Source of the DNA: JAGLTN01 sp035403325
GTDB taxonomy: Bacteria; Planctomycetota; Phycisphaerae; Sedimentisphaerales; Anaerobacaceae
Assembly (NCBI GenBank): GCA_964492365.1
Contig: CAZBKA010000002.1
Span: 1-58,431 of the forward strand
Length of the DNA stretch: 58,431 bases
Reading direction: 5' to 3'
Shown here: one piece after another, positions 15,573 through 23,604 of the stretch
Layout of the letters: each line of letters starts with the position of its first letter
Position numbering within the stretch: position 1 is the stretch's first letter
Position numbers and translations under genes: made by a program
Notes under the pieces: model-generated
Databases searched by the model: none
What the model was told of the DNA's origin: nothing
What the model saw: only the letters and a program-made list of their open reading frames with translations

Positions 15573-16514
15573 ATGTGCAATAACAATAGTAAAAAAGGCA
15601 TTTTTGAGGCTAAAGTGAACTCGAACCGGTGCATTGGTGAGGGGTTTTACAGGATTAATATTGGGTTTTGCGGAGATGGAGCGAGACTTTTTGCGAGATT
15701 TATTCCAGGTCAGTTTGTGGAAATCGATCTGAGCAATGCCCCCCTACCTGCGACGGATAAGATACCGGATAAACTTCGTGATGTGAGCGGTCGCAACATT
15801 ATACTTCGCAGACCTTTCAGTCTTGCAGATGTTGAGGCTTGCGGGGAAGTTACAAATGTTGAAATACTTTATTGCAGTGTCGGACCGGCGAGTTTGCGGA
15901 TGACGGGATTGAAAAAAGGTGATGTTGTAAGTGTGATTGGGCCTTTGGGAAACGGGTTCTGTATTGATAAGAAGAAAAAAGTTGCGATACTGGCGGTTGG
16001 CGGTATGGGTGCTGGGCCTTTACAGCATCTTGCGGTGGAGCTTGCAAAGATACCTGATATGGAGGTAATCGCTTTTGTTGGGGCACAGTCTTCAAACAGA
16101 TTGCCATTTGAGAAGCCTTTCGGTGAGTTCAGTTGTGAACCTACACTTTGTCTGAATGAATTTACAAAATCGGCGGCTAAGAGTGTTGTTGCAACCGATG
16201 ACGGATCCGCGGGGGTTAAGGGGTTTGTTACCGGGGCTGTGGATAGGTGGCTCGACGATTGTGAGGTTGCGACGAAAGATATTGTTATTTATTGCTGCGG
16301 GCCCGAGGCAATGCTGGCGGTAATGGCAAAGATAGCAGAAAAGCGTGGGATTGATTGCCAGGTAAGTATGGAACGACAGATGGCGTGCGGGATCGGTCTT
16401 TGCCAGAGTTGTGCGATAGAGTGCAGAAAAGAAGGCTGTGAGGAAACTTTTTACAAGATGTGCTGTAAGGACGGACCAGTTTTTGACAGCAAAGAAGTGG
16501 TTTTTCACCCTTAA
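15573..16514 (+). CDS. pyrK: Dihydroorotate dehydrogenase electron-transfer subunit
   Basis: A 313-residue ferredoxin-reductase-like protein. It has an FAD-binding motif R-R-P-F-S-L-A-D, a glycine-rich NAD-binding loop (A-V-G-G-M-G-A-G), an Y-C-C-G-P-E block, and near the C-terminus the cysteine cluster C-G-I-G-L-C-Q-S-C followed by further cysteines for the [2Fe-2S] centre. PyrK passes electrons from dihydroorotate via FAD and the iron-sulfur cluster to NAD+ in class 1B dihydroorotate dehydrogenase. At 313 residues it is longer than the usual 250-260, with extra sequence near the N-terminus. The next gene is the catalytic partner pyrD, 94 bases downstream. Pyrimidine biosynthesis, cytoplasmic. 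Confidence 0.9.
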   Translation: MCNNNSKKGIFEAKVNSNRCIGEGFYRINIGFCGDGARLFARFIPGQFVEIDLSNAPLPATDKIPDKLRDVSGRNIILRRPFSLADVEACGEVTNVEILYCSVGPASLRMTGLKKGDVVSVIGPLGNGFCIDKKKKVAILAVGGMGAGPLQHLAVELAKIPDMEVIAFVGAQSSNRLPFEKPFGEFSCEPTLCLNEFTKSAAKSVVATDDGSAGVKGFVTGAVDRWLDDCEVATKDIVIYCCGPEAMLAVMAKIAEKRGIDCQVSMERQMACGIGLCQSCAIECRKEGCEETFYKMCCKDGPVFDSKEVVFHP

Positions 16515-16575
16515 GGGTGGTAAATGTCCGCGAATAAATCCATAACTTGTTGTTTTTGAGTTATTTGCCCGCGGA
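16506..16575 (+). promoter_or_regulatory. Palindrome and nested hairpin between pyrK and pyrD
   Basis: A 14-bp perfect palindrome (16506-16519) overlaps the pyrK stop codon. Directly after it TCCGCG (16527-16532) pairs with CGCGGA (16570-16575), with an inner stem ATAACT/AGTTAT (16542-16547 with 16559-16564). There is no T-run, so it is not a typical terminator; it may affect mRNA processing or the pyrK:pyrD ratio. Confidence 0.5.
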
Positions 16576-16608
16576 TAAACAGCAAGATTCAATTAGGAAC
16601 AGTACAAA

Positions 16609-17541
16609 ATGAAAAATAAAGTCGATATGAGTATTGATTTTGCGGGGATAAAACTGGCGAATCCTGTTTTTACGGCATCGGGGACGTGCGGGTATGCGGA
16701 TGAACTTGGTGAGTTTATGGACATCGATAAGCTGGGCGGGTTCATTACCAAGAGTATTTCCGTTAAGCCTAGAAAAGGTAATGCTACACCTAGAATGGTG
16801 GAAACCGATTCGGGAATGCTGAATGCCATAGGTTTAGCTAATATTGGGCTGGATAGATTTGTTGAAGAGAAGATCCCCCTGCTTGCTAAGATGAAAGCTG
16901 CGATTTTTGTTAATGTTGCGGGTACGACGATTGATGATTATATAGAGGTGACGGAGAAACTGGCGGGGCAAAAAGCTATTGCAGGTTTTGAATTAAATAT
17001 CAGTTGTCCGAATGTTAAAAAAGGCGGGATAAGTTTTGGTACTGATCCGGTGCAGATCGCAGATATTACTTCTAAAGTTAAAAAGGCGGCTGGGAATAAG
17101 AAGCTAATCGTGAAGCTGACGCCTACGGTGACGAATATCAGCGAAACAGCGGCGGCGGCGGTTGAAAGCGGCGCTGATGGGCTTAGTCTGGTGAATACGT
17201 TTACCGCTATGGTTATCGATATTGAGACAAGAAAGCCTGTGCTTGCTAACCGGACGGGTGGATTGTCGGGGCCTGCGATAAAGCCTATAGCGGTTTATCT
17301 TGTTAATAAGGTTTATAATGAAGTTACTAAGAATACTAATGTGCCGATTTTAGGACTTGGCGGGATAAGAAACGCCAGTGATGCAATCGAATTTATGATA
17401 GCAGGAGCTACGGCGGTATCTATTGGGACGGCAAGTTTCTTTGAGCCTGGCAGTTGTGAGAGAATTGTTGAGGGAATCGAGAAATTCTGCGAGAGGAAAA
17501 ATATATTGGCTGTTAGAGAAATTACAGGTAGTTTGCTTTGA
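16609..17541 (+). CDS. pyrD: Dihydroorotate dehydrogenase catalytic subunit (class 1B)
   Basis: A 310-residue FMN-binding TIM barrel that oxidises dihydroorotate to orotate. Visible features: N-P-V-F-T-A-S-G-T-C near the N-terminus, N-A-I-G-L-A-N substrate loop, N-I-S-C-P-N with the active-site cysteine of class 1 enzymes, and G-L-G-G-I near the phosphate site. Length is normal. It follows pyrK, as in other class 1B systems where the two form a heterotetramer. The presence of pyrK and of the catalytic cysteine supports the NAD+-dependent class 1B type rather than a quinone-linked class 2 enzyme. Confidence 0.95.
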   Translation: MKNKVDMSIDFAGIKLANPVFTASGTCGYADELGEFMDIDKLGGFITKSISVKPRKGNATPRMVETDSGMLNAIGLANIGLDRFVEEKIPLLAKMKAAIFVNVAGTTIDDYIEVTEKLAGQKAIAGFELNISCPNVKKGGISFGTDPVQIADITSKVKKAAGNKKLIVKLTPTVTNISETAAAAVESGADGLSLVNTFTAMVIDIETRKPVLANRTGGLSGPAIKPIAVYLVNKVYNEVTKNTNVPILGLGGIRNASDAIEFMIAGATAVSIGTASFFEPGSCERIVEGIEKFCERKNILAVREITGSLL

Positions 17542-17597
17542 CACAGCAGTATCTGGATGATTAAATAAGTAGGTTCTTAGGATAGCAAATATCCACG

Positions 17598-17621
17598 AAT
17601 AACTTCGTAAGTTATTATTTT
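17598..17621 (+). terminator. Possible weak terminator after pyrD
   Basis: AATAACTT (17598-17605) and AAGTTATT (17609-17616) form an 8-bp stem with a CGT loop, followed by ATTTT. The stem is AT-rich, so strength is doubtful. Confidence 0.4.
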
Positions 17622-17708
17622 AATGGAGTTATATAGAAAGCAGCTGAAGAGGCAAAAAAAATAAAACTAAAAAATAAAATTAAGGATTAACCGGTTAGGG
17701 AGTAAAAG

Positions 17709-18494
17709 ATGAAAAATTACAAAGACATCTTCGATAAAGTCGAATCCACACTCATCAGAGTTGGTTCAGAAAACCTCTCCGCTGAGAAAATTCGCGCCAA
17801 TCTTGATAAGTTTAAAAAACTTGGAAGCAAGATACCCAATGATGCCGATTACTACAAGAGTCTGGTTCATATTATCTTCTATTCAGGTTTTAGAGCTGCG
17901 ACCGTCACCCCTAAACTGCCTGTGATTGACGAACACTTCCCTAATTACGAAACCGTTGCAGGCTATGATGAGAGCATGGTCAACACGATTCTCAGCGACA
18001 AAAAAATGATAAGGAATAAGCGGAAAGTTCAAGCCTGTATCGGGAATGCAAAAATTTTCAAAAGCATCATCAGCGAACATGGTTCATTCCAAAACTACAT
18101 TAACTCCTTCTCGCCGACAGAATCTTTTGAGAACCTCATGCTCTTGAAGGAAGAACTGGAGTATCGTTTTAAAGGCAAAGGCCTGAGTAAAGTTACAACT
18201 TATCACTTTCTGATGGATATTGGCTTGCCTGTCATTAAACCGGACAGAGTAATATGTCGTATCTTTCAGAGATTGGGGCTAATCGAAAATGACGAGCAAC
18301 TTCTGAAAACCATAATTCAAGGACGCAAATTTGCCCAAGCAACAGGACACCATATTCGATATATTGATATTGTTTTCGTTGCCTATGGACAGGTAAAGTC
18401 ACTAGAGTATGGACTTGTCAAGGGTATTTGTCTTGAGCAAAACCCGTCGTGTTCAATCTGCGGCATAAAGAATTACTGCAAATACTCCTTGTAA
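17709..18494 (+). CDS. HhH-GPD DNA glycosylase, Tag-like core with a [4Fe-4S] cluster loop
   Basis: A 261-residue protein; start supported by AGGGAG (17697-17702) 6 bases upstream. The central block M-I-R-N-K-R-K-V-Q-A-C-I-G-N-A closely resembles 3-methyladenine DNA glycosylase I (Tag). The segment V-I-K-P-D-R-V-I-C-R-I-F matches the catalytic-Asp region of endonuclease III-type HhH-GPD enzymes. The C-terminus has C-X6-C-X2-C-X5-C, exactly the endonuclease III/MutY cluster loop, which Tag itself lacks. The Tag catalytic glutamate position appears to be isoleucine. Probably a base-excision repair glycosylase of mixed character; lesion unknown. It stands beside a transposase remnant and is read with a spacing that suggests a gene of its own. 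Confidence 0.75.
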   Translation: MKNYKDIFDKVESTLIRVGSENLSAEKIRANLDKFKKLGSKIPNDADYYKSLVHIIFYSGFRAATVTPKLPVIDEHFPNYETVAGYDESMVNTILSDKKMIRNKRKVQACIGNAKIFKSIISEHGSFQNYINSFSPTESFENLMLLKEELEYRFKGKGLSKVTTYHFLMDIGLPVIKPDRVICRIFQRLGLIENDEQLLKTIIQGRKFAQATGHHIRYIDIVFVAYGQVKSLEYGLVKGICLEQNPSCSICGIKNYCKYSL

Positions 18495-18495
18495 A

Positions 18496-18668
18496 ATGAC
18501 GCTACTAATCTCTGACTCTATCATTGTGGTCAATCCAAGGACTTCATCCAGCTCTCTGTGTGCTAATAAACCTATATCACCGGTAACTTTCACTCCCGAA
18601 AATTTCAGCTTCAATTTTCGGTCAAAACCAGCTTGTACGACGTCGATAAGGGCTTTACTATCAAAGCA
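18496..18668 (-). pseudogene. Remnant of an IS1380-type transposase (N-terminal part)
   Basis: The minus strand reads, without a stop, from about 18668 to 18496 into a peptide with V-V-Q-A-G-F-D-R-K-L, V-K-V-T-G-D-I-G-L-L and R-E-L-D-E-V-L-G-L-T. That pattern (basic start, then G-L-L-x-x-R-E-L-D-E-x-L-G-L) is typical of the N-terminus of IS1380-like DDE transposases. An in-frame stop precedes it and it breaks off at the 3' end of the glycosylase gene, so only a fragment of about 55 codons remains. No terminal inverted repeats were recognised. Confidence 0.65.
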
Positions 18669-18750
18669 ATATCAAATGCGCAACTTTAATATGGGAAATG
18701 CGGAGTAAATCATTTACTGTCAGGTTGAAATTGATAGAATAGCGTGAGTT

Positions 18751-19053
18751 ATGGAAACATTAAAATTATTATATGATTATTTTCCAACGGCGGTATTTAC
18801 CGGCAAATGCCTGGTTTTTATCAGTGAGGATTGGCGAGTAGAGCTGACTGAGCATAAGGATAAGGACTTTACGAAGAGCGGTAATGAGCCTTCTTTGATA
18901 CGGGTAAGGATATTCAAAAAAGCATTAAACGGTGAGTTTGTGCCTGGGCATTATGAGGATTTTCAACTTGAACCGATTGGGATGCTTGCGGAGCAACTTG
19001 AGAAATATGTTCAGTTGGCAGTTGGAACAAATATCAGGGAAAGTTACGAATAA
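18751..19053 (+). CDS. Conserved-looking small hypothetical protein
   Basis: A 100-residue soluble protein, not recognised. It is mixed alpha/beta with aromatic residues near the start (Y-D-Y-F-P), a basic middle, and an acidic C-terminal helix. No signal peptide, membrane segment or metal motif is visible. It is probably real because codon use matches its neighbours and because it sits 21 bases before the DUF167 gene, with the MATE gene 3 bases after that, which suggests one operon. Confidence 0.6.
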   Translation: METLKLLYDYFPTAVFTGKCLVFISEDWRVELTEHKDKDFTKSGNEPSLIRVRIFKKALNGEFVPGHYEDFQLEPIGMLAEQLEKYVQLAVGTNIRESYE

Positions 19054-19074
19054 TCGACTTAGAAAACTTTAGAC

Positions 19075-19377
19075 ATGTCTCAACTTTCTATAGAAAAAAC
19101 TGCAACAGGGGTAGCTTTTAAAGCCAAGATAGTACCTGGCAGCAGTAAGACTGCCTTTGCTGGTATTCTTGACGGAATGCTCAAGGTTAAGGTTTCTGCG
19201 GCACCGGAAAAAGGCAAAGCTAATAAGTGCCTGATAGATTTTCTTGCTAAGAAACTTGGTTTGAAGAAAAAGGACATTTCTATCATCTCGGGGGCAACAA
19301 ATCCTGTTAAGCAACTCCAAATTGATGGTATAAGCATGGAGATGTTTATCAGCAAAATGAATCCGGAGCAAGAGTGA
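19075..19377 (+). CDS. DUF167/UPF0235 family protein (YggU-like)
   Basis: A 100-residue protein matching the small DUF167 family: V-P-G-S-S-K-T near residues 20-26, L-K-V-K-V-S-A-A-P-E-K-G-K-A-N-K as the conserved central block, and L-G-L-K-K-K-D-I-S-I-I-S-G later. The family fold is known but its function is not established; it is often encoded near YggT or DNA-maintenance genes, which is not the case here. Three bases separate its stop from the MATE exporter start, so they are probably translated together. Confidence 0.9.
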   Translation: MSQLSIEKTATGVAFKAKIVPGSSKTAFAGILDGMLKVKVSAAPEKGKANKCLIDFLAKKLGLKKKDISIISGATNPVKQLQIDGISMEMFISKMNPEQE

Positions 19378-19380
19378 GAT

Positions 19381-20805
19381 ATGTCTGACTGGCAAATACA
19401 GAAATCACTCGATAATCGGGATGAGACTTCACTGGGATATATGCTGAAACTGGCGGCACCGATGATAGTCACCAATATATCCTTTACGATGATGCAGTTT
19501 ATTGACAGGTTGATGGTTTCCTGTCTAGGAACCAATGAGCTGGCGGCGGTATTACCGGCTGGGGTGGTGAGTTTTTTGCCGGGGAGTTTTGCAATCGGGG
19601 TGCTGACAAGTGTCAATACATTTGTGAGCCAATCATACGGCAGAAGAGAAAATGAGCAGTGTCCCAAATACTGTTGGCAGGGAATTTATATGGGGCTTGC
19701 TTACTTCATGGTTGTAACGGCCATTATGTGGCAATGGTCGGATGTAATATTCAAAGCTATGGGGCATGAAGGTGTTATTATTGAGATGGAAGTGTCGTAT
19801 CTTCGTATAATGCTTTATACCCAGATAATCTCGATTTTCATGCATGCGAGCAGTCAATTTTTTATGGGTGTGCACCGCCCTATTATCACGATGTATGCGG
19901 CTATAGCGGCACAAGTGGTCAATGTTGGGTGTAATTATGTTTTGATATTCGGTCATTTCGGATTTCCTCAACTGGGTATCAGAGGTGCAGCATGGGGAAC
20001 GTTTATCGGGATGGCAGTTGAAACGTGCATTCATATGTGGATGTTTATAGGCAGTGATATCAATGAAAAATTTCACACCAGAAGCGGCTTGAAACCTGAC
20101 CTGATTATAATGAAAGATCTGCTTAAGGTTGGTATGCCTGCGGGATTTGGCTTGATGATAAATATATCACTGTGGGCCATGATTTTGCTTGGTCTGGTAA
20201 GCCGATTTGGCAAAGAGGCATTAGCGGCGACTTCAGCGGTATTTTCGTGTATTAATATCTCTGTAATGCCGATAGTAGGGATTGGGACCGCGTTGACTGC
20301 GGCAGTTGGAAAAGCCATTGGTGAAGGAAGAAGTGATATTGCCAAAAAGCAGACGCGAATATGTCTTAAAGTCGGACTGATTTACATGGGACTTGTGGGG
20401 CTTTGCTTTTTTGTTTTCAGAGACAGCCTGATGGAGATGTGGTCAACAGACAGTAAGGTTATCGATATTGGTGTTAAGATATTGGTATGTGCAGCGATTT
20501 TCCAGGTTTTCGATGCTGCGACGATAATATATAACGGCAGCTTGCGTGGAGCAGGAGATACGGTCTGGATGGCTGCAATGTCGGCAATCGGAGCGATTGT
20601 TATACTTGGCGGCGTCGGCTGGATAATTTTATATTATTTCGAGGAACTTGGCCCTATAGGGCCCTGGATTGCGGCAACAATCAATATTATTGCTGTCGGA
20701 ATCGCTAACCGGTGGCGGTTTAAAAGCGGTAAATGGAAAGAAATTAACTTATTTAAGCGACGTGCAACAGGTGTCGCTGTTGAAGTTGAAGCTGTAATAG
20801 AGTAG
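19381..20805 (+). CDS. MATE-family efflux transporter
   Basis: A 474-residue inner-membrane protein with 12 hydrophobic segments arranged as two homologous halves. The N-terminal L-A-A-P-M-I-V-T-N segment, F-I-D-R-L-M-V-S-C-L-G-T-N-E-L-A-A motif in the first half, and G-A-A-W-G-T near the middle are typical of MATE/NorM Na+- or H+-coupled exporters. Substrates may be cationic compounds, but the family also includes lipid and cell-wall precursor exporters. The start lies 3 bases after the DUF167 stop. Confidence 0.9.
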   Translation: MSDWQIQKSLDNRDETSLGYMLKLAAPMIVTNISFTMMQFIDRLMVSCLGTNELAAVLPAGVVSFLPGSFAIGVLTSVNTFVSQSYGRRENEQCPKYCWQGIYMGLAYFMVVTAIMWQWSDVIFKAMGHEGVIIEMEVSYLRIMLYTQIISIFMHASSQFFMGVHRPIITMYAAIAAQVVNVGCNYVLIFGHFGFPQLGIRGAAWGTFIGMAVETCIHMWMFIGSDINEKFHTRSGLKPDLIIMKDLLKVGMPAGFGLMINISLWAMILLGLVSRFGKEALAATSAVFSCINISVMPIVGIGTALTAAVGKAIGEGRSDIAKKQTRICLKVGLIYMGLVGLCFFVFRDSLMEMWSTDSKVIDIGVKILVCAAIFQVFDAATIIYNGSLRGAGDTVWMAAMSAIGAIVILGGVGWIILYYFEELGPIGPWIAATINIIAVGIANRWRFKSGKWKEINLFKRRATGVAVEVEAVIE

Positions 20806-20846
20806 AATATATCCAAGGATGTTGTTTTAAGCGGATTAAACTATAG

Positions 20847-22454
20847 ATGAAAAAACTATATGTATATTTATTAATAATATTTGCAATGTTTATTGCTATT
20901 GCAGACTGTTCATTAATGGCTGGGCCTTTGGCTAACAATAATAAACCCGGAACCTACGCCAGGAGCATCGAACAGATACTTAAATACAACAGCATGGACA
21001 TTGATATCGGTACAGCTGCGATGATAATTTCGGAGCAGTGGAGCGAGAATGTACTTGGCCGACAGTATATTTTTCAACTAGACGAAATGGCTCACGATAT
21101 ACTTAACGAACTCAAAGAACGAGGCAGGAGTGTTGATTATAGAGCTATCGAGGTTATTAACGATTATCTTTATAATAAGGTCGGCTTTACTACGGTTGAA
21201 ACTGCGGATGACCCGGAAGATTTGTTTTTGCATAGCGTCCTTGATAATAGAAAAGGGTATTGCCTGAGTTTGTCGGTGCTTTATCTTGCACTGGCAGAGA
21301 GGATAGGACTAGAACTATATGGAGTGGTTGTGCCCGGGCATTTTTTCGTAAGGTATGATGACGGAGAAGTCCGGTTCAATATTGAAACGACTAATCGCGG
21401 TTCGATCAGCGATGATGAGTATTACATTAAAAAATTCAATGTTCCTATGGACAGTAATATTTATATGAAGAACCTCGACAAGAGGCAGAGTCTCGGCTGT
21501 TTCTTTAATAATCTCGGTAACTGTTACAGTGATATCGGCAACGTTGAAATGGCGATAAAGGCACTGGAAAAATCCATCGAGATTAATCCTTCGCTGGCTG
21601 AATCGAGGACTAATCTGGGAAATATTTACCTGAATAAAGGCGAAATAGATTATGCGATAGAATTGTATCAGGGTGCAGTTGAAATCAACCCTAACGATGC
21701 AAAAGTTTATAATAACCTTGCTAATGCGTATATGCAAAAAGGCCTGGTATCTAAGGCGATTGAGTTTTATATGTTCAGCCAGAATCTTGATCCTGATTTT
21801 TGTGATACCTATAAAAATCTTGCCAGAGCTTATATCGTAACTAAAAATTATGATGAAGCACTAGCACAACTGAATAAAGCTGAGATACGTTCACCTAATG
21901 ATCCTTCGGTCTATTATTTTATGGGAGAGGTTTATGTTCAGAAAAACAAAACCGCAGAAGCAATATATAATTACGAGAAAGCTATCAAACTTAAGGAAGA
22001 TTACGGTGAAGCATATTGCGGGATCGCATCATGTTATGGTTTAAGCGGAGATGTAGATAATGAAATATACTACTATGAAAAAGCCATCTCTGTACAACCC
22101 GAAATGACTGGAGCAATAGTAAATCTCGGGAACGCTTATTTTTCGAAGCAAAACTACGATATGGCTATCGAACAATACAGAAAGGCCTTGACGTTAACAA
22201 ACAAGGATGACAGGATATATTACAATCTTGGAGCAGCATATGCAAATTTGAAACTTTATGCTGAGGCTACCGAGCAATATGTTAAAACTCTGGAAATTAA
22301 TCCTGAAAATGCAGATGCAAACTACGGACTCGGGGTTATTTATTATCAGCAGGGCCAATACAGAACAGCATGGAAACATATCATCAAGGCCAAACAGCTT
22401 GGCTATGATGTTGATCCGCAGCTTTATAATGCAATAGAAAACCAGATTAAATAG
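20847..22454 (+). CDS. Secreted transglutaminase-like domain protein with TPR repeats
   Basis: A 535-residue protein with a signal peptide (about residues 1-25). The N-terminal part (about 40-205) is a SirB1-type transglutaminase-like domain: R-K-G-Y-C-L-S-L-S supplies the cysteine, P-G-H-F-F-V-R-Y the histidine, and an F-N-I-E-T-T strand the acidic residue. From about 210 onward there are roughly nine tetratricopeptide repeats, recognisable by N-L-G-N-x-Y and repeated A-I-E-x-Y patterns. The TPR array probably mediates protein contacts in the periplasm; the enzymatic activity of this domain class is mostly unknown. It follows the MATE gene at 41 bases but has its own weak ribosome site. Confidence 0.85.
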   Translation: MKKLYVYLLIIFAMFIAIADCSLMAGPLANNNKPGTYARSIEQILKYNSMDIDIGTAAMIISEQWSENVLGRQYIFQLDEMAHDILNELKERGRSVDYRAIEVINDYLYNKVGFTTVETADDPEDLFLHSVLDNRKGYCLSLSVLYLALAERIGLELYGVVVPGHFFVRYDDGEVRFNIETTNRGSISDDEYYIKKFNVPMDSNIYMKNLDKRQSLGCFFNNLGNCYSDIGNVEMAIKALEKSIEINPSLAESRTNLGNIYLNKGEIDYAIELYQGAVEINPNDAKVYNNLANAYMQKGLVSKAIEFYMFSQNLDPDFCDTYKNLARAYIVTKNYDEALAQLNKAEIRSPNDPSVYYFMGEVYVQKNKTAEAIYNYEKAIKLKEDYGEAYCGIASCYGLSGDVDNEIYYYEKAISVQPEMTGAIVNLGNAYFSKQNYDMAIEQYRKALTLTNKDDRIYYNLGAAYANLKLYAEATEQYVKTLEINPENADANYGLGVIYYQQGQYRTAWKHIIKAKQLGYDVDPQLYNAIENQIK

Positions 22455-22489
22455 CATTTAAACAAAACTTGGACACTTCTGCAAAAAGA

Positions 22490-22518
22490 TTGATAAATCG
22501 TTTATAAGAGTGTATATT
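22490..22518 (+). promoter_or_regulatory. Candidate promoter of the exchanger gene
   Basis: TTGATA (22490-22495), 17-base spacer, TATATT (22513-22518), about 73 bases ahead of the ATG at 22592. Confidence 0.55.
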
Positions 22519-22591
22519 GCTGGGTTGTTTAATGTGAAAAATACTATAGAATCCAAAGCGATGTTTTTAATTTTATTATAAAGGTTGTTAA

Positions 22592-23569
22592 ATGAATGTT
22601 ATTCTGCTGATTGCCGGTTTTTTACTGGTAATTAAAGGTGCTGATTTTCTGGTTGATGGAGCCAGTGCTTTAGCCAAAAAATTTTCCATATCAGAACTTG
22701 TTATTGGTCTTACAATAGTTGCCTTCGGAACATCTTTGCCTGAGCTTTCGGTCAATGTTTTTGCCAGCATGACAGGCAATTCCAGCATAGCAATTGGTAA
22801 CATACTAGGCAGTAACATCGCAAATATCCTGCTTATACTTGGTATTTCGGGATTGATCTATCCGCTTGTGGTAAAAAAAAGTACAGTATGGAAAGAGATA
22901 CCTTTATGTCTATTAGCTATCGTTCTGATAGGTATAATGTCCAATGATAAGTTTATCGATAATGCTGAAGTTTCAGTATTAAGCAGAATCGATGGATTTG
23001 TATTAATCAGTTTTTTTATTATTTTTCTTTGCTATTCATTTAGTATTGCTAAACCCAGTGAAATGCCTGAAGTTTCATTGAACACAAAGAAAGTAAGCAC
23101 GAAAAAAATTGCAGCTCTAATCTTTTTTGGATTTACTGCTTTAATCTTAGGCGGAAAATTTGTGGTTGACAGTGCTGTTAATATAGCAATTGCACTGGGC
23201 ATAAGTGAGTCAATAATAGGCTTAACAATTGTGGCGTTAGGAACATCACTACCTGAATTAGCAACTTCCGCAGTGGCTGCTTATAAGAAAAATTCAGAAA
23301 TAGCCATAGGCAACGTTGTAGGTTCCAATATTTTCAATGTATTCTTCATTCTCGGAGTAAGCTCAGTAATCAAACCGTTGCCATTCGAACCACAAAATAA
23401 CTTTGATATCGGTGTTGCAATAATGGCAACCTTTTTATTGTTTATATTCATGTTTACAGGGAAAAAACACAAACTGGACAGATGGCAGTCAGGTTTGTTT
23501 CTTGCTCTGTACGCAGGATATATTTTATATTTGATCTTAAACAAAGACGCTTATAGTAATTTATGCTAA
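22592..23569 (+). CDS. Calcium/sodium (cation/proton) antiporter, YrbG/CaCA family
   Basis: A 325-residue membrane protein of about ten segments made of two inverted halves. Each half carries the alpha-repeat signature: G-T-S-L-P-E-L-S in the first and G-T-S-L-P-E-L-A in the second, with G-S-N-I-A-N and G-S-N-I-F-N following. These are the ion-coordinating motifs of the CaCA superfamily. It exchanges Ca2+ (or Na+, K+) across the inner membrane. Length is normal for bacterial members. The FG-GAP gene starts 35 bases downstream and may be cotranscribed. Confidence 0.93.
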   Translation: MNVILLIAGFLLVIKGADFLVDGASALAKKFSISELVIGLTIVAFGTSLPELSVNVFASMTGNSSIAIGNILGSNIANILLILGISGLIYPLVVKKSTVWKEIPLCLLAIVLIGIMSNDKFIDNAEVSVLSRIDGFVLISFFIIFLCYSFSIAKPSEMPEVSLNTKKVSTKKIAALIFFGFTALILGGKFVVDSAVNIAIALGISESIIGLTIVALGTSLPELATSAVAAYKKNSEIAIGNVVGSNIFNVFFILGVSSVIKPLPFEPQNNFDIGVAIMATFLLFIFMFTGKKHKLDRWQSGLFLALYAGYILYLILNKDAYSNLC

Positions 23570-23604
23570 AACAATTTATCATTAAAATTAATGGAGAGCA
23601 TAAA

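Noticed and set aside
18496..18708. 70-codon plus-strand open frame
   Set aside because: The minus strand of the same bases reads as an IS1380-type transposase N-terminus, a better explanation.
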